Below, piece by piece: positions 27,523-35,361 of a DNA stretch of 37,113 nt (the first letter of the stretch is position 1; each line of letters begins with the position of its first letter). Position numbers and translations under genes: made by a program. Location of the stretch: NCBI GenBank assembly GCA_945900945.1, contig CAMDKL010000049.1:1-37113 (forward strand), given 5' to 3'. Under the pieces are notes generated by a model. That model had not been told where the DNA came from and searched no databases. It saw only the letters and a list, made by a program, of their open reading frames with translations. This DNA comes from Pirellula staleyi DSM 6068 (GTDB lineage Bacteria > Planctomycetota > Planctomycetia > Pirellulales > Pirellulaceae).

Positions 27523-28683
27523 ATGCCGAGAATTCCTAGAGCCGAACAGTTTGATCCGCATTCCGTTTGTATCGTCCATTTGGTCCAGCGTTGTATTCGC
27601 CGAGCCTACTTGGCCGGTGTCGATGTTGTCTCCGGCAAGAACTTCGAACACCGACGCGAATGGATTCGGTGCCGTATGGAACGACTCGCCTCCGTCTTTG
27701 GCGTCGATGTCTTGACTTACGCCATTCTGTCAAACCATATGCACGTCATTATCCGTACTCGCCCTGACGTCATCGCCGACTGGTCCAACTCCGAGGTCGC
27801 TCTGCGTTGGCTGCGTGTCTTCCCTGGCCGCAGAATCGATGAACAACTGGCCGATCCTACTTCTAACGATGTCGAAACACTTGCGAACAACGCCGAACGT
27901 ATTCAAGCAATTCGTGCGCGATTGTCGAATCCCTCCTGGTTTATGAAGGCGCTCTGCGAACCCATCGCTCGACTTGCCAATAAACAAGACGAAGCGACTG
28001 GCCATTTTTGGGAAGGACGATTCAAAGCCCTGGCTATCACAGACGAAGCTGGCCTGCTGGCTTGCAGTATGTACGTCGATTTGAATCCAATTCGAGCTGC
28101 AATGGCGCAAACTCCAGAAGAATCGGTCCATACTTCCGCTTATGATCGTATCAAGTCACTCCAAGGTGCAACGATCCCATCGGCGGCAGCTGAGTTGGTT
28201 GCCATTGAAACTTCTGACGCAGGTCGAGTCTTGAGAACATCTACACCTGAACAGCTACGAAAAATGAATGCTGCGTCAAAGAAACACAGGGGACCATCGA
28301 TCCCTCGAGATGCTTGGCTGTCTCCGTTAACTATTAACGAACGATCCCATTCCGGACCGCAATTAAGCTCGACGGGTGTTCGTGCTAGCGACAAGGGTTT
28401 CTTGTCGCTTGATTTAAGAGACTATTTGACATTGCTCGACTGGACGGGACGACAGCGAGGCAGTGCTGAGAAAGCCGACATACCCAAGGAACTAGATCCG
28501 ATCTTGAAACGAATTGGAATCGACGGACGAATGTGGGTTGACTTGGTCTGGCGATTTAAAAAATACTTCGGTAGGAGCGGAGCCGCAGGCTCACCGCAAA
28601 GCTTGAAAGAATCAGCGGCTCTGAACAACCGCAAATTCGCAAGAGGCCAGCGATCCTCGTCCGCCTGCTTTGTATCTGGATAG
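27523..28683 (+). CDS. REP-associated tyrosine transposase (Y1/IS200-like)
   Basis: 386 residues. The HUH nuclease motif is SNHMHVII (H72, H74) and the likely catalytic tyrosine is Y184 in SMYVDLNPIRA, preceded by GHFWEGRFKA. This is the Y1_Tnp fold that cuts single-stranded DNA at palindromic ends. It is longer than IS200 TnpA (about 150) because of insertions between the motifs and a C-terminal extension of about 190 residues, as is common in planctomycete members. ATG 27523 is preceded by AGGAG (27511-27515), 7 nt away. It follows a perfect palindrome and is followed by a terminator. It may be domesticated, acting on REP palindromes, rather than a complete insertion sequence; no clear element boundaries were seen. 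Confidence 0.9.
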   Translation: MPRIPRAEQFDPHSVCIVHLVQRCIRRAYLAGVDVVSGKNFEHRREWIRCRMERLASVFGVDVLTYAILSNHMHVIIRTRPDVIADWSNSEVALRWLRVFPGRRIDEQLADPTSNDVETLANNAERIQAIRARLSNPSWFMKALCEPIARLANKQDEATGHFWEGRFKALAITDEAGLLACSMYVDLNPIRAAMAQTPEESVHTSAYDRIKSLQGATIPSAAAELVAIETSDAGRVLRTSTPEQLRKMNAASKKHRGPSIPRDAWLSPLTINERSHSGPQLSSTGVRASDKGFLSLDLRDYLTLLDWTGRQRGSAEKADIPKELDPILKRIGIDGRMWVDLVWRFKKYFGRSGAAGSPQSLKESAALNNRKFARGQRSSSACFVSG

Positions 28684-29141
28684 CAAAATCATTGTCTCGT
28701 CGCGAAAGTCTCGTTCACGGAAACCGACTAAAGAGACGCAGCACTTCCTGCCTCAGACTTCGACGATCGGAGCCATCTCCACCGCGAGATCGCTTCGCTG
28801 GGGTCAGCGACGGTCTTTATATTTGGCAATAGCAGAATCGCCAAAATTTTAAATTTGCGATTTCCGCTGTACGGATACAGTGCCATCAGTGTTCCTTGGG
28901 GCCTGCTCCAAACCCCGGGGTTTTTTGAGGCCTAGGCTCGGAAAATCCTTCTCTTTCTGGCTTCGGGTTGCTCTCTGGAGATCCAAAATTTTCCTGTCCC
29001 TAATTTTTCTGTCAAAACAGAGAGAACGAGATCAGGCTACACGCGAGTTCGTGTTGACAACCTGAACAGGGATTCGTGGGGAAATCATTAATCATGGTCG
29101 CCAGCTAATCGACTTACGAGACGAATACCAATGGAGATCAT
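28684..29141. other. 458-bp gap with a terminator
   Basis: Lies after the transposase gene and before the end of the convergent AlgH-family gene. It holds the terminator at 28894-28926; otherwise I see no gene, clear repeat or RNA. It could include the downstream end of the transposase element. Confidence 0.5.
28894..28926 (+). terminator. rho-independent terminator after the transposase
   Basis: CCTTGGGG (28894-28901) pairs with CCCCGGGG (28913-28920), with two G-U pairs, around an 11-nt loop. Six T residues follow (28921-28926). It lies 210 bp downstream of the transposase stop on the same strand. Confidence 0.7.
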
Positions 29142-29747
29142 TCAGTTAAGAAACGGCTGAGCCATGAAATGTGGCAATCCGGTCACGGCTTGAATGATAC
29201 CGTTCCCAATAACTTGAATCCCGCGTGCCCACATCGTGTGCTCGTCAGCAAAAACCAATTCGGGAACCGCAGTCAGTAAGTGCCAATCGCCTTGGATTAT
29301 TTCTGTCTCAAGTTGCGAAACTTGCCAAACTGCGTGACCAATAAAAAGGCGGCAGTGATCCGGCGTCGATAGTGCTAGTTTCTTCAAAGTTTCGGATTGC
29401 GCGGACATGTATACGCCTTGACTGTTGCCCCCCTCAGCTAACATTTGATTATCGTGAATCGCCAACACCGGACCGTTTTGTGGGCCACCAAAATTGATAT
29501 GCGAATCAGAATGGGTCGGTTTAGCCCCACCCTCCAGCAATTGATCCCAGAGCGATTCCGATTCCATCGCCAAGCGTCGATTCAGCATAATGCCTATGGT
29601 TTGTTCTTTTGAATGCTCAACAATAATGCAAACCGAACGGGCAAAGACTGGATCCTGAACCCCAGGCGCAGCTACCAACAGAGATCCCGCCAAGCAAATG
29701 CGGGGATTTTCATCCTTCGAAGCAGATGATTTTGGTATGCGATTCAT
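29142..29747 (-). CDS. YqgE/AlgH (DUF179) family protein
   Basis: 201 residues from ATG 29747. The N-terminal signature LAGSLLVAAPGVQDPVFARS then VCIIVEHSKEQTIGIMLNRR matches DUF179; the HINFGGPQNGPVLAIHD segment is also typical. AlgH was first linked to alginate regulation in Pseudomonas, but the biochemical role is unknown. Length is normal. A TTG at 29768 would add 7 residues; neither start has a strong ribosome site. It is divergent from pdxH, with 136 bp between them. Confidence 0.85.
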   Translation of the reverse strand: MNRIPKSSASKDENPRICLAGSLLVAAPGVQDPVFARSVCIIVEHSKEQTIGIMLNRRLAMESESLWDQLLEGGAKPTHSDSHINFGGPQNGPVLAIHDNQMLAEGGNSQGVYMSAQSETLKKLALSTPDHCRLFIGHAVWQVSQLETEIIQGDWHLLTAVPELVFADEHTMWARGIQVIGNGIIQAVTGLPHFMAQPFLN

Positions 29748-29883
29748 GAAAAAAACACCCGCAGGCAAAATGGAGAAAAAACACTCGTCTATCGCCTGTT
29801 ATTACGCGAAGTGATAGGATTGCCACAATGACAACTTGGAGCATACAGGCAAGCAAAAACGGTGCCGAATCGGAGGAATGCAA

Positions 29884-30534
29884 TTGAGTATTCAAGATTT
29901 AAGGAGAAACTATACTTATGGCGGACTTATTCGGAACGAGTTACCGCTTGAACCGATGCATCTTTTTCAACAATGGTTCTCGCTCCTTCAATCGATAGAG
30001 TTCCCGGAATGGTTTGAAGTCAATGCGATGACACTGTCGACATCCGATCCAGAGGGTGGTTCGTGCAGCCGAATCGTTCTGCTCAAGGGAATGGAAAGCG
30101 ATGGGTTTCTTTTCTTCACAAATTACAACTCTGCTAAGGGTCGGGAGATGGCAATGGAGCCCAAGGTTGCTCTTCATTTCTTTTGGCCCATGTTCGATCG
30201 ACAGGTCCGAATCGAAGGATTGGTTGTAAAAACGTCGCCTGCAATCTCAGACGAATACTTTGCGTCTCGCCCCCGTTCCAGCCAATTGGGCGCCTGTGCG
30301 TCGCCGCAATCACAGATCCTTTTGGATGACTTGCAACTCGACATCGCAATTCAAGAATTGGATAACAAGTACGCGGGTCAACCCATTCCGCGACCAGATA
30401 ACTGGGGTGGCTATAAAGTCATTCCGCACTTGATGGAATTTTGGCAAGGAAAACCGTCGCGATTGCACGATCGGTTCCGATACGAACGCACAGCCTCTAC
30501 GGAAGCTTGGTCGCTCCATCGACTTGCTCCATGA
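29884..30534 (+). CDS. pdxH: pyridoxamine/pyridoxine 5'-phosphate oxidase
   Basis: 216 residues. FMN enzyme that oxidises pyridoxamine or pyridoxine phosphate to pyridoxal phosphate. FMN and substrate motifs include SRIVLLKGMESDGFLFFTNY, SAKGREM and FFWPMFDRQVRIEG, then ASRPRSSQLGACASPQSQ. The end carries the conserved DRFRYER...W..HRLAP. Start choice: GGAGG (29872-29876) lies only 1 nt before ATG 29878, but 7 nt before the in-frame TTG 29884, so TTG is the better start by spacing; ATG would add two residues. The next gene overlaps the stop by ATGA, suggesting coupled translation. Confidence 0.93.
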   Translation: MSIQDLRRNYTYGGLIRNELPLEPMHLFQQWFSLLQSIEFPEWFEVNAMTLSTSDPEGGSCSRIVLLKGMESDGFLFFTNYNSAKGREMAMEPKVALHFFWPMFDRQVRIEGLVVKTSPAISDEYFASRPRSSQLGACASPQSQILLDDLQLDIAIQELDNKYAGQPIPRPDNWGGYKVIPHLMEFWQGKPSRLHDRFRYERTASTEAWSLHRLAP

Positions 30535-31169
30535 TTGAGTCACCTCGCTCCAAGAGGGTCTATCTAGTTCGACATCCGGCAGTTCATATTGATTCCAAGG
30601 GCCTCTGTTATGGCGACAGCGATGTGCCGCTCGAGGACGGTTGGGGCTCGACACTAGAATCACTGACAAACACTCTCTGTCAATTACCATTCCATGATCG
30701 GCCGAAACAAATATGGCATAGTGATTTAGCGCGTTGCTCCCAACCGGCTCTTTGGTTGGCCAATCAATTGGGAGCCGGGGCTCGTCCTGATCGCCGATTG
30801 CGAGAACGCTTTTTTGGTACTTGGCAATCGGTCGCTTGGTCCGAGATACCGTTGCAGGAGGTTGAGCGTGCTCACGACATGCTCGAACTTCCGTCGATAT
30901 ATCGACCGGGTGGTGGTGAGACGACAGACGAAGTTTCTCAACGAGCAATGTGCTGGTTGAACGATGCGGTTGCCATGCCGGGGGATGAGTCCACCACGAT
31001 TGTCGCCATCGCTCACAGCGGATCGATTACTGCATTATGCGGGACGCTCTTAGCATTGCCACCACTCCAGTGGACTCCGTATTACCTGAAGCCATCGCAA
31101 CATCTCGTGATTCAGTTGAATGTGGACGATCGCTCCGCAATCGTTGCTATGCCGACTGCGGAGCAGTAG
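30531..31169 (+). CDS. histidine phosphatase family protein (CobC-like)
   Basis: 212 residues. The phosphohistidine motif is VRHPAV (R14, H15). YGDSDVPL, ERFFGTWQ and the distal IAHSGSI give the broad resemblance to alpha-ribazole phosphatase (CobC) in the phosphoglycerate-mutase-like superfamily. These enzymes remove phosphate through a His intermediate; the true substrate cannot be told here, and no cobalamin genes are nearby. ATG 30531 overlaps the pdxH stop by 4 nt. Its stop is 4 nt from the stop of the convergent second histidine phosphatase. Confidence 0.85.
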   Translation: MIESPRSKRVYLVRHPAVHIDSKGLCYGDSDVPLEDGWGSTLESLTNTLCQLPFHDRPKQIWHSDLARCSQPALWLANQLGAGARPDRRLRERFFGTWQSVAWSEIPLQEVERAHDMLELPSIYRPGGGETTDEVSQRAMCWLNDAVAMPGDESTTIVAIAHSGSITALCGTLLALPPLQWTPYYLKPSQHLVIQLNVDDRSAIVAMPTAEQ

Positions 31170-31173
31170 ACTG

Positions 31174-31851
31174 CTAAGTAGAAATTTCATGCGGATCCAA
31201 ATGCGAGAACATGTTCCAGTAATCTATTCGCCATCGACCCTGGGACAATGACAATCGGGAGATGGATGTGTTTACGATATCACCGAGCTGTTCCTCAATC
31301 GAATCGTCTTCTAAAAAAGCCTCCAGCAATCGCACCTTGAAATCTGCATGGATGACCATGGCGACCCGATCTTGGGCGCTATGCATTTGAGATTCGGACT
31401 CGTACCATTTCCGGACTTGAAGAGCTCGTTTGCGAACTTCGTCAGCGGTTTCGTAGTGATCGAGATCGTACCAGCCTTCATCGCCTATGCGTTCATCCAA
31501 ATGCCAGCCGGCATATTGGCGAGCGAGAGTCTCGCGGTTCATGCCCATTTGTGCAATTCGGCGTCCCGGTTGGAATCCGCTGTGACAGCCACCTTGCTCA
31601 TAAATATCCTGGCGCACATTGGGGACGGCACCCGTATGTTCGGCAATCCAACGCGTCGTTTCTAAGGAACGAAGGAACGGACTACAGTACAAGACGGTTG
31701 GAGCAAGCCTAGCCATCGACAGGGCCAGTTTTTTTGATTGGGCTATACCTAGTTTAGTGATACCGGGATCCGGAACGCGGAATTGATCCTCGAGGGCATT
31801 GTTCTCCGACTGGGCATGTCGGATAAGCAGCAAACAAGGCAGGTGGTGCAT
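31174..31851 (-). CDS. histidine phosphatase family protein (PGM-like)
   Basis: 225 residues. LLIRHAQSENN (R11, H12) is the catalytic motif; PDPGITKLGIAQS and LYCSPFLRSLET follow, and MVIHADF near the C-terminus carries the second catalytic histidine. It is a broad-specificity phosphoglycerate-mutase-like phosphatase of unknown substrate, different in motifs from its convergent neighbour. ATG 31851 is chosen because anything longer would run into the divergent Nudix gene; its ribosome site is weak (GAAAAG). Confidence 0.85.
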   Translation of the reverse strand: MHHLPCLLLIRHAQSENNALEDQFRVPDPGITKLGIAQSKKLALSMARLAPTVLYCSPFLRSLETTRWIAEHTGAVPNVRQDIYEQGGCHSGFQPGRRIAQMGMNRETLARQYAGWHLDERIGDEGWYDLDHYETADEVRKRALQVRKWYESESQMHSAQDRVAMVIHADFKVRLLEAFLEDDSIEEQLGDIVNTSISRLSLSQGRWRIDYWNMFSHLDPHEIST

Positions 31852-31986
31852 GGTCTTTTCGTGTCGTAATCGATGGTTTTGTCGCGTAGAATGAAGGAAT
31901 GGAATTGGGCGTAATGTACGTTCCCATCCAATTCTCGTCAAAAGTGGACGAATAATTCGTTTAAGCCGAACCGAAAACACAACGAA

Positions 31987-32658
31987 ATGAACGAGACAGT
32001 AAACCTGTCCAACCTTCCTGAATTGCTCCGTCGGCACATGTCGAAGTCGGACAAGACCAGGGCACCTTGTGATTCGCATCGCGAGCTGGCACCTCAGTAT
32101 GCGTATGGGCGTCATCGTGGCCCTGCTCCCAAGTACTCGCACGGGGCAGCCGTTCTCATCTGCATGATACCTATGCATGGTTCCGAGTGGACAATTCCAC
32201 TAACTCTTCGCCCAACACAAATGGCCGATCATGGTGGCCAAGTTTCTTTGCCTGGTGGTCGATCCGATGCCGGGGAAACGGTTTGGATGACTGCTTGCCG
32301 CGAGTTTGGCGAAGAACTAGGGTGTACTACAGATTCCATGCAACCCATTGGCGAACTGACGCCACTGTACGTTTTCGCGAGCCGTCATCTCGTTACGCCT
32401 GTTGTCGCCGCAAGCTCGGTACGACCGTCATTCAGTCCTAATCCGGATGAAGTTGCGGAATTGATCTTCCTGCCGCTCCGCGACTTGCTGTCGAGCGACG
32501 CGATCAGCATTGGTACACTGAAACGCGGCACTGTGGAATTCGACGCACCTGGATTTCACGTCGAGGACCATTTCGTTTGGGGAGCAACGGCAATGGTACT
32601 CGGGCAGCTACGTAATATAGTTCGTGAAGTTTTAGCGGAACACATCCAAGTTCCCTAG
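31987..32658 (+). CDS. Nudix hydrolase, CoA-pyrophosphatase (NudL) type
   Basis: 223 residues. The full Nudix box is present: GRSDAGETVWMTACREFGEE then LGC, fitting GX5EX7REUXEEXGU. The segment HGGQVSLPGG just before it matches the CoA-specific subgroup, which cleaves CoA or acyl-CoA to phosphopantetheine and adenosine 3',5'-bisphosphate. The N-terminal extension of about 50 residues is unusual in length and basic. The start has no strong Shine-Dalgarno. It is divergent from the histidine phosphatase and followed at 120 bp by argC. Confidence 0.87.
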   Translation: MNETVNLSNLPELLRRHMSKSDKTRAPCDSHRELAPQYAYGRHRGPAPKYSHGAAVLICMIPMHGSEWTIPLTLRPTQMADHGGQVSLPGGRSDAGETVWMTACREFGEELGCTTDSMQPIGELTPLYVFASRHLVTPVVAASSVRPSFSPNPDEVAELIFLPLRDLLSSDAISIGTLKRGTVEFDAPGFHVEDHFVWGATAMVLGQLRNIVREVLAEHIQVP

Positions 32659-32778
32659 TTCAAGTAGCCATTGTCCTTTTTTTGCGTAGAATCTCAATCG
32701 ACCTGTTTTTGAATCCTGGATGGTCTTCGTCGCGGCAACGCAAAGAAGTCTTAGTCCAATTAGTCACAAGGTATTTAA

Positions 32779-33792
32779 ATGATTCGTGTCGGCATTATAG
32801 GCGCTTCTGGTTACACAGCTATCGAAGCGATCCAGTGGCTCATCGGGCATCCTCAAGCCCAAATCCTTGCAGCCACCAGCCGACAAGCGGATGGAAGCAT
32901 GATTTCCGATATGCATCCAAGTCTTGTTCGCCGGCTCAAGCTGCCAGTCGAGGACTTGACACCCATTCAAGTTGCGGAGCGATGCGATGTCGCTTTTTCC
33001 TGTCTGCCGCATGGAGCCTCGGCGCATCATGTGATGCAGTTATTGGACGCAGGTTGCCGAGTCATCGATTTGTCGGCTGACTACCGATTGAGCACGCCTG
33101 CGCTTTATGAGAAATGGTACGGTGAACAACATCCAGACGCAGGCCGTTTAGGAATGACCCCGTATGGGTTGCCTGAGCTTTTCGCGAATGAATTGAAGGA
33201 CTGCAGATTGGTCGCCAACCCAGGATGTTATCCCACATCAGCCATATTGCCTTTGTCACCGCTCCTCAAAGAAGGGCTCATATCACCATTGGATATTATT
33301 GTGGATAGCAAGTCTGGAGTCAGTGGTGCTGGACGCACACCAAAACTTGGAAATCTGTATTGCGAATCGAACGAGAGCATTTCGGCTTACTCGGTTGGCA
33401 ATCATCGCCATCAGCCTGAGATTATTGACATTGTCAAGCGATTCAGTGGGGTCGAACCTCAAATCGTTTTCACTCCCCATTTGACTCCAATGGAACGTGG
33501 GATTTTGTCAACCATTTATGTGCATCCAGCGGCAGGTGCGACCCCAAATCAGATCCGCGAATGCTTGAATACGTATTATGACGCTAGCTCCTTCGTTCGC
33601 GTTGTGTCGCATCTGCCTGCAACTCGATTTGTCGCGAGGACGAATTACGTGGACATTACAGTCCGCGAAAATGGGCCCCGAATCATTCTCATTTCCGCCA
33701 TCGACAATTTGGTCAAGGGTGCCAGCGGAGCTGCCATTCAAAACATGAACCACATGTTCGGCTTGGAACCGACCATGGGTCTTTTGGGCTAG
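32779..33792 (+). CDS. argC: N-acetyl-gamma-glutamyl-phosphate reductase
   Basis: 337 residues. Third step of arginine biosynthesis: NADPH-dependent reduction of N-acetylglutamyl phosphate to the semialdehyde. The Rossmann start is VGIIGASGYTAIE (4-16) and the catalytic cysteine is C150 in NPGCYPTS; HRHQPEI and FTPHLTPMERGI are further family motifs. AAGGT lies about 7 nt before the ATG. Other arg genes (argJ, argB, argD) are not in this window, so argC is separate here. Its stop lies 3 nt from the convergent rhaB stop. Confidence 0.95.
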   Translation: MIRVGIIGASGYTAIEAIQWLIGHPQAQILAATSRQADGSMISDMHPSLVRRLKLPVEDLTPIQVAERCDVAFSCLPHGASAHHVMQLLDAGCRVIDLSADYRLSTPALYEKWYGEQHPDAGRLGMTPYGLPELFANELKDCRLVANPGCYPTSAILPLSPLLKEGLISPLDIIVDSKSGVSGAGRTPKLGNLYCESNESISAYSVGNHRHQPEIIDIVKRFSGVEPQIVFTPHLTPMERGILSTIYVHPAAGATPNQIRECLNTYYDASSFVRVVSHLPATRFVARTNYVDITVRENGPRIILISAIDNLVKGASGAAIQNMNHMFGLEPTMGLLG

Positions 33793-33795
33793 ATA

Positions 33796-35307
33796 TCACC
33801 AGCTTTGAGCCATGCTGCTATACGATTTCAAGCGTTCGGCGGCCTTGTCCCAGTCGTCACTGTACTTGGGCTCATATTGAACAATATCACTCATTGAACG
33901 CATCCAGCGACGCCCCTCTGCAATCGAAGCGAATCTCCCGAGTGAGACCATTTGCGAAATGATGTTTCCAAGGGCCGTTGCCTCGACCGGTCCTGCAACT
34001 ACAGGCCGCTGACAGGCGTCGGCTGTCATTTGGCAAAGCAACGCATTTTGGACTCCACCTCCGACAATATGTATCGTCTCAAGTCGATAGCCGAGCAGTT
34101 GCTCAAGCCCTGCGAGACACAATCGGTAGCGAAGCGCCAAGCTCTCCAGAGTCGCTCTCGCAATGGCTCCATCGTCTGCCGGCGGAGCTTGGTCCGTGTG
34201 TCTTAAAAAACCCAAAATGGATTCAAGCATATTGTCAGGCGCGACGAACTTGGGGTGTTCGAGATCAATCAAGTTTTTCAATGGCTTTGCCCTGTCAGCC
34301 ATAGCCGCCAGTCTGCTCCATTCGTAATTCGTTCCCATTCGTTGCCACGAGGCACGGCACTGTTGAAAAGGCCAAAGGCCTGCAATGTTTTTTAGCAATC
34401 GCACGCTGCCATTGGCGCCACCCTCATTCGTGAAGTTCAATTGCCGGCAAGCGTCCGAGAGAATGGGATCCGCTAACTCGACTCCCATCAGTGACCATGT
34501 TCCGCTGCTAATGTAACACCAATTCGGTTTGGAACTTGCAAAACCGTCAGCCGGTACAGCGATGACTGCCGAGCCCGTATCGTGAGTCGCTGGCGCGATC
34601 ACTTGGACACGTTGGTCCAAACCTGTTCGCGTTCGAATGCTGGATCGTAGTTTGCCGAGTTGTGTACCTGGTTGTACAGGCGTTTTAAAGATATGTTTTG
34701 GAATATTCAATGCGTCAAGAATTTTCGATGACCATTGACCATTCGTTGCATGAAGCATTTGCGTGGTGCTTGCATTGGTATATTCATTAACCATTTGGCC
34801 AGTAAGCAGCCAATGGATGAAGTCGGGAATCATCAAAAAGTGCTCGGCCACATCGAGCAATGGAGAATTCTCTGCTCGCATCGAATAGAGTTGGTAGAGG
34901 GTGTTGATTTCCATAAATTGGACACCGGTTTGTTCGAAGATATCTGCCTGTGATATCGATTCAAAAACGCGTTTCATCATGCCATTCGTTCTGGCATCAC
35001 GATAGCAAAAGCCAGGTCCTACCAGATCCTTGTTCCGATCAAGCAGCACGTAATCCACACCCCAAGTGTCCACGCCGATACTAGCAATGCGATCGCCGTA
35101 TTCTTTGGCAGCCTGATTGATTCCTTGCTCGATTTGCTGCCAAAGGCCGTGAAGACTCCAGTGCAACCGCGACCCGATGTGCACCGGAGCGTTTTCAAAG
35201 CGGTGAACATCGGTTAACTGAATCCGATCGGATTTCATCTCGGCTGCAATCACCCGCCCGCTCGAAGCTCCCAAGTCAACTGCAATCACGACTCCTGAAT
35301 CTGCCAT
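33796..35307 (-). CDS. rhaB: rhamnulokinase (FGGY family)
   Basis: 503 residues. Phosphorylates L-rhamnulose in L-rhamnose breakdown. N-terminal FGGY domain with AVDLGASSGRV (9-19) and VDTWGVDYVLLD; the second domain has ATHDTGSAV, YISSGTWSLMG and the adenosine motif VGGGVQNALLCQMTADA. The GTWSLMGVEL segment and overall match favour RhaB over other sugar kinases. GGGGA lies 6 nt before ATG 35307. No rhaA, rhaD or rha regulator is next to it, so it may act with genes elsewhere, as rhamnose and fucose pathways are often scattered in planctomycetes. Confidence 0.9.
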   Translation of the reverse strand: MADSGVVIAVDLGASSGRVIAAEMKSDRIQLTDVHRFENAPVHIGSRLHWSLHGLWQQIEQGINQAAKEYGDRIASIGVDTWGVDYVLLDRNKDLVGPGFCYRDARTNGMMKRVFESISQADIFEQTGVQFMEINTLYQLYSMRAENSPLLDVAEHFLMIPDFIHWLLTGQMVNEYTNASTTQMLHATNGQWSSKILDALNIPKHIFKTPVQPGTQLGKLRSSIRTRTGLDQRVQVIAPATHDTGSAVIAVPADGFASSKPNWCYISSGTWSLMGVELADPILSDACRQLNFTNEGGANGSVRLLKNIAGLWPFQQCRASWQRMGTNYEWSRLAAMADRAKPLKNLIDLEHPKFVAPDNMLESILGFLRHTDQAPPADDGAIARATLESLALRYRLCLAGLEQLLGYRLETIHIVGGGVQNALLCQMTADACQRPVVAGPVEATALGNIISQMVSLGRFASIAEGRRWMRSMSDIVQYEPKYSDDWDKAAERLKSYSSMAQSW

Positions 35308-35361
35308 GCACGTCCCCGATTGAAATACCGCAATGAAGAAAAACCATTATCAGAAAACCCA

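Noticed and set aside
31852-32178. 109-codon N-terminal extension of the second histidine phosphatase
   Set aside because: It would be antisense to the divergent Nudix gene and lacks the superfamily fold; the RHAQ motif normally begins the protein.
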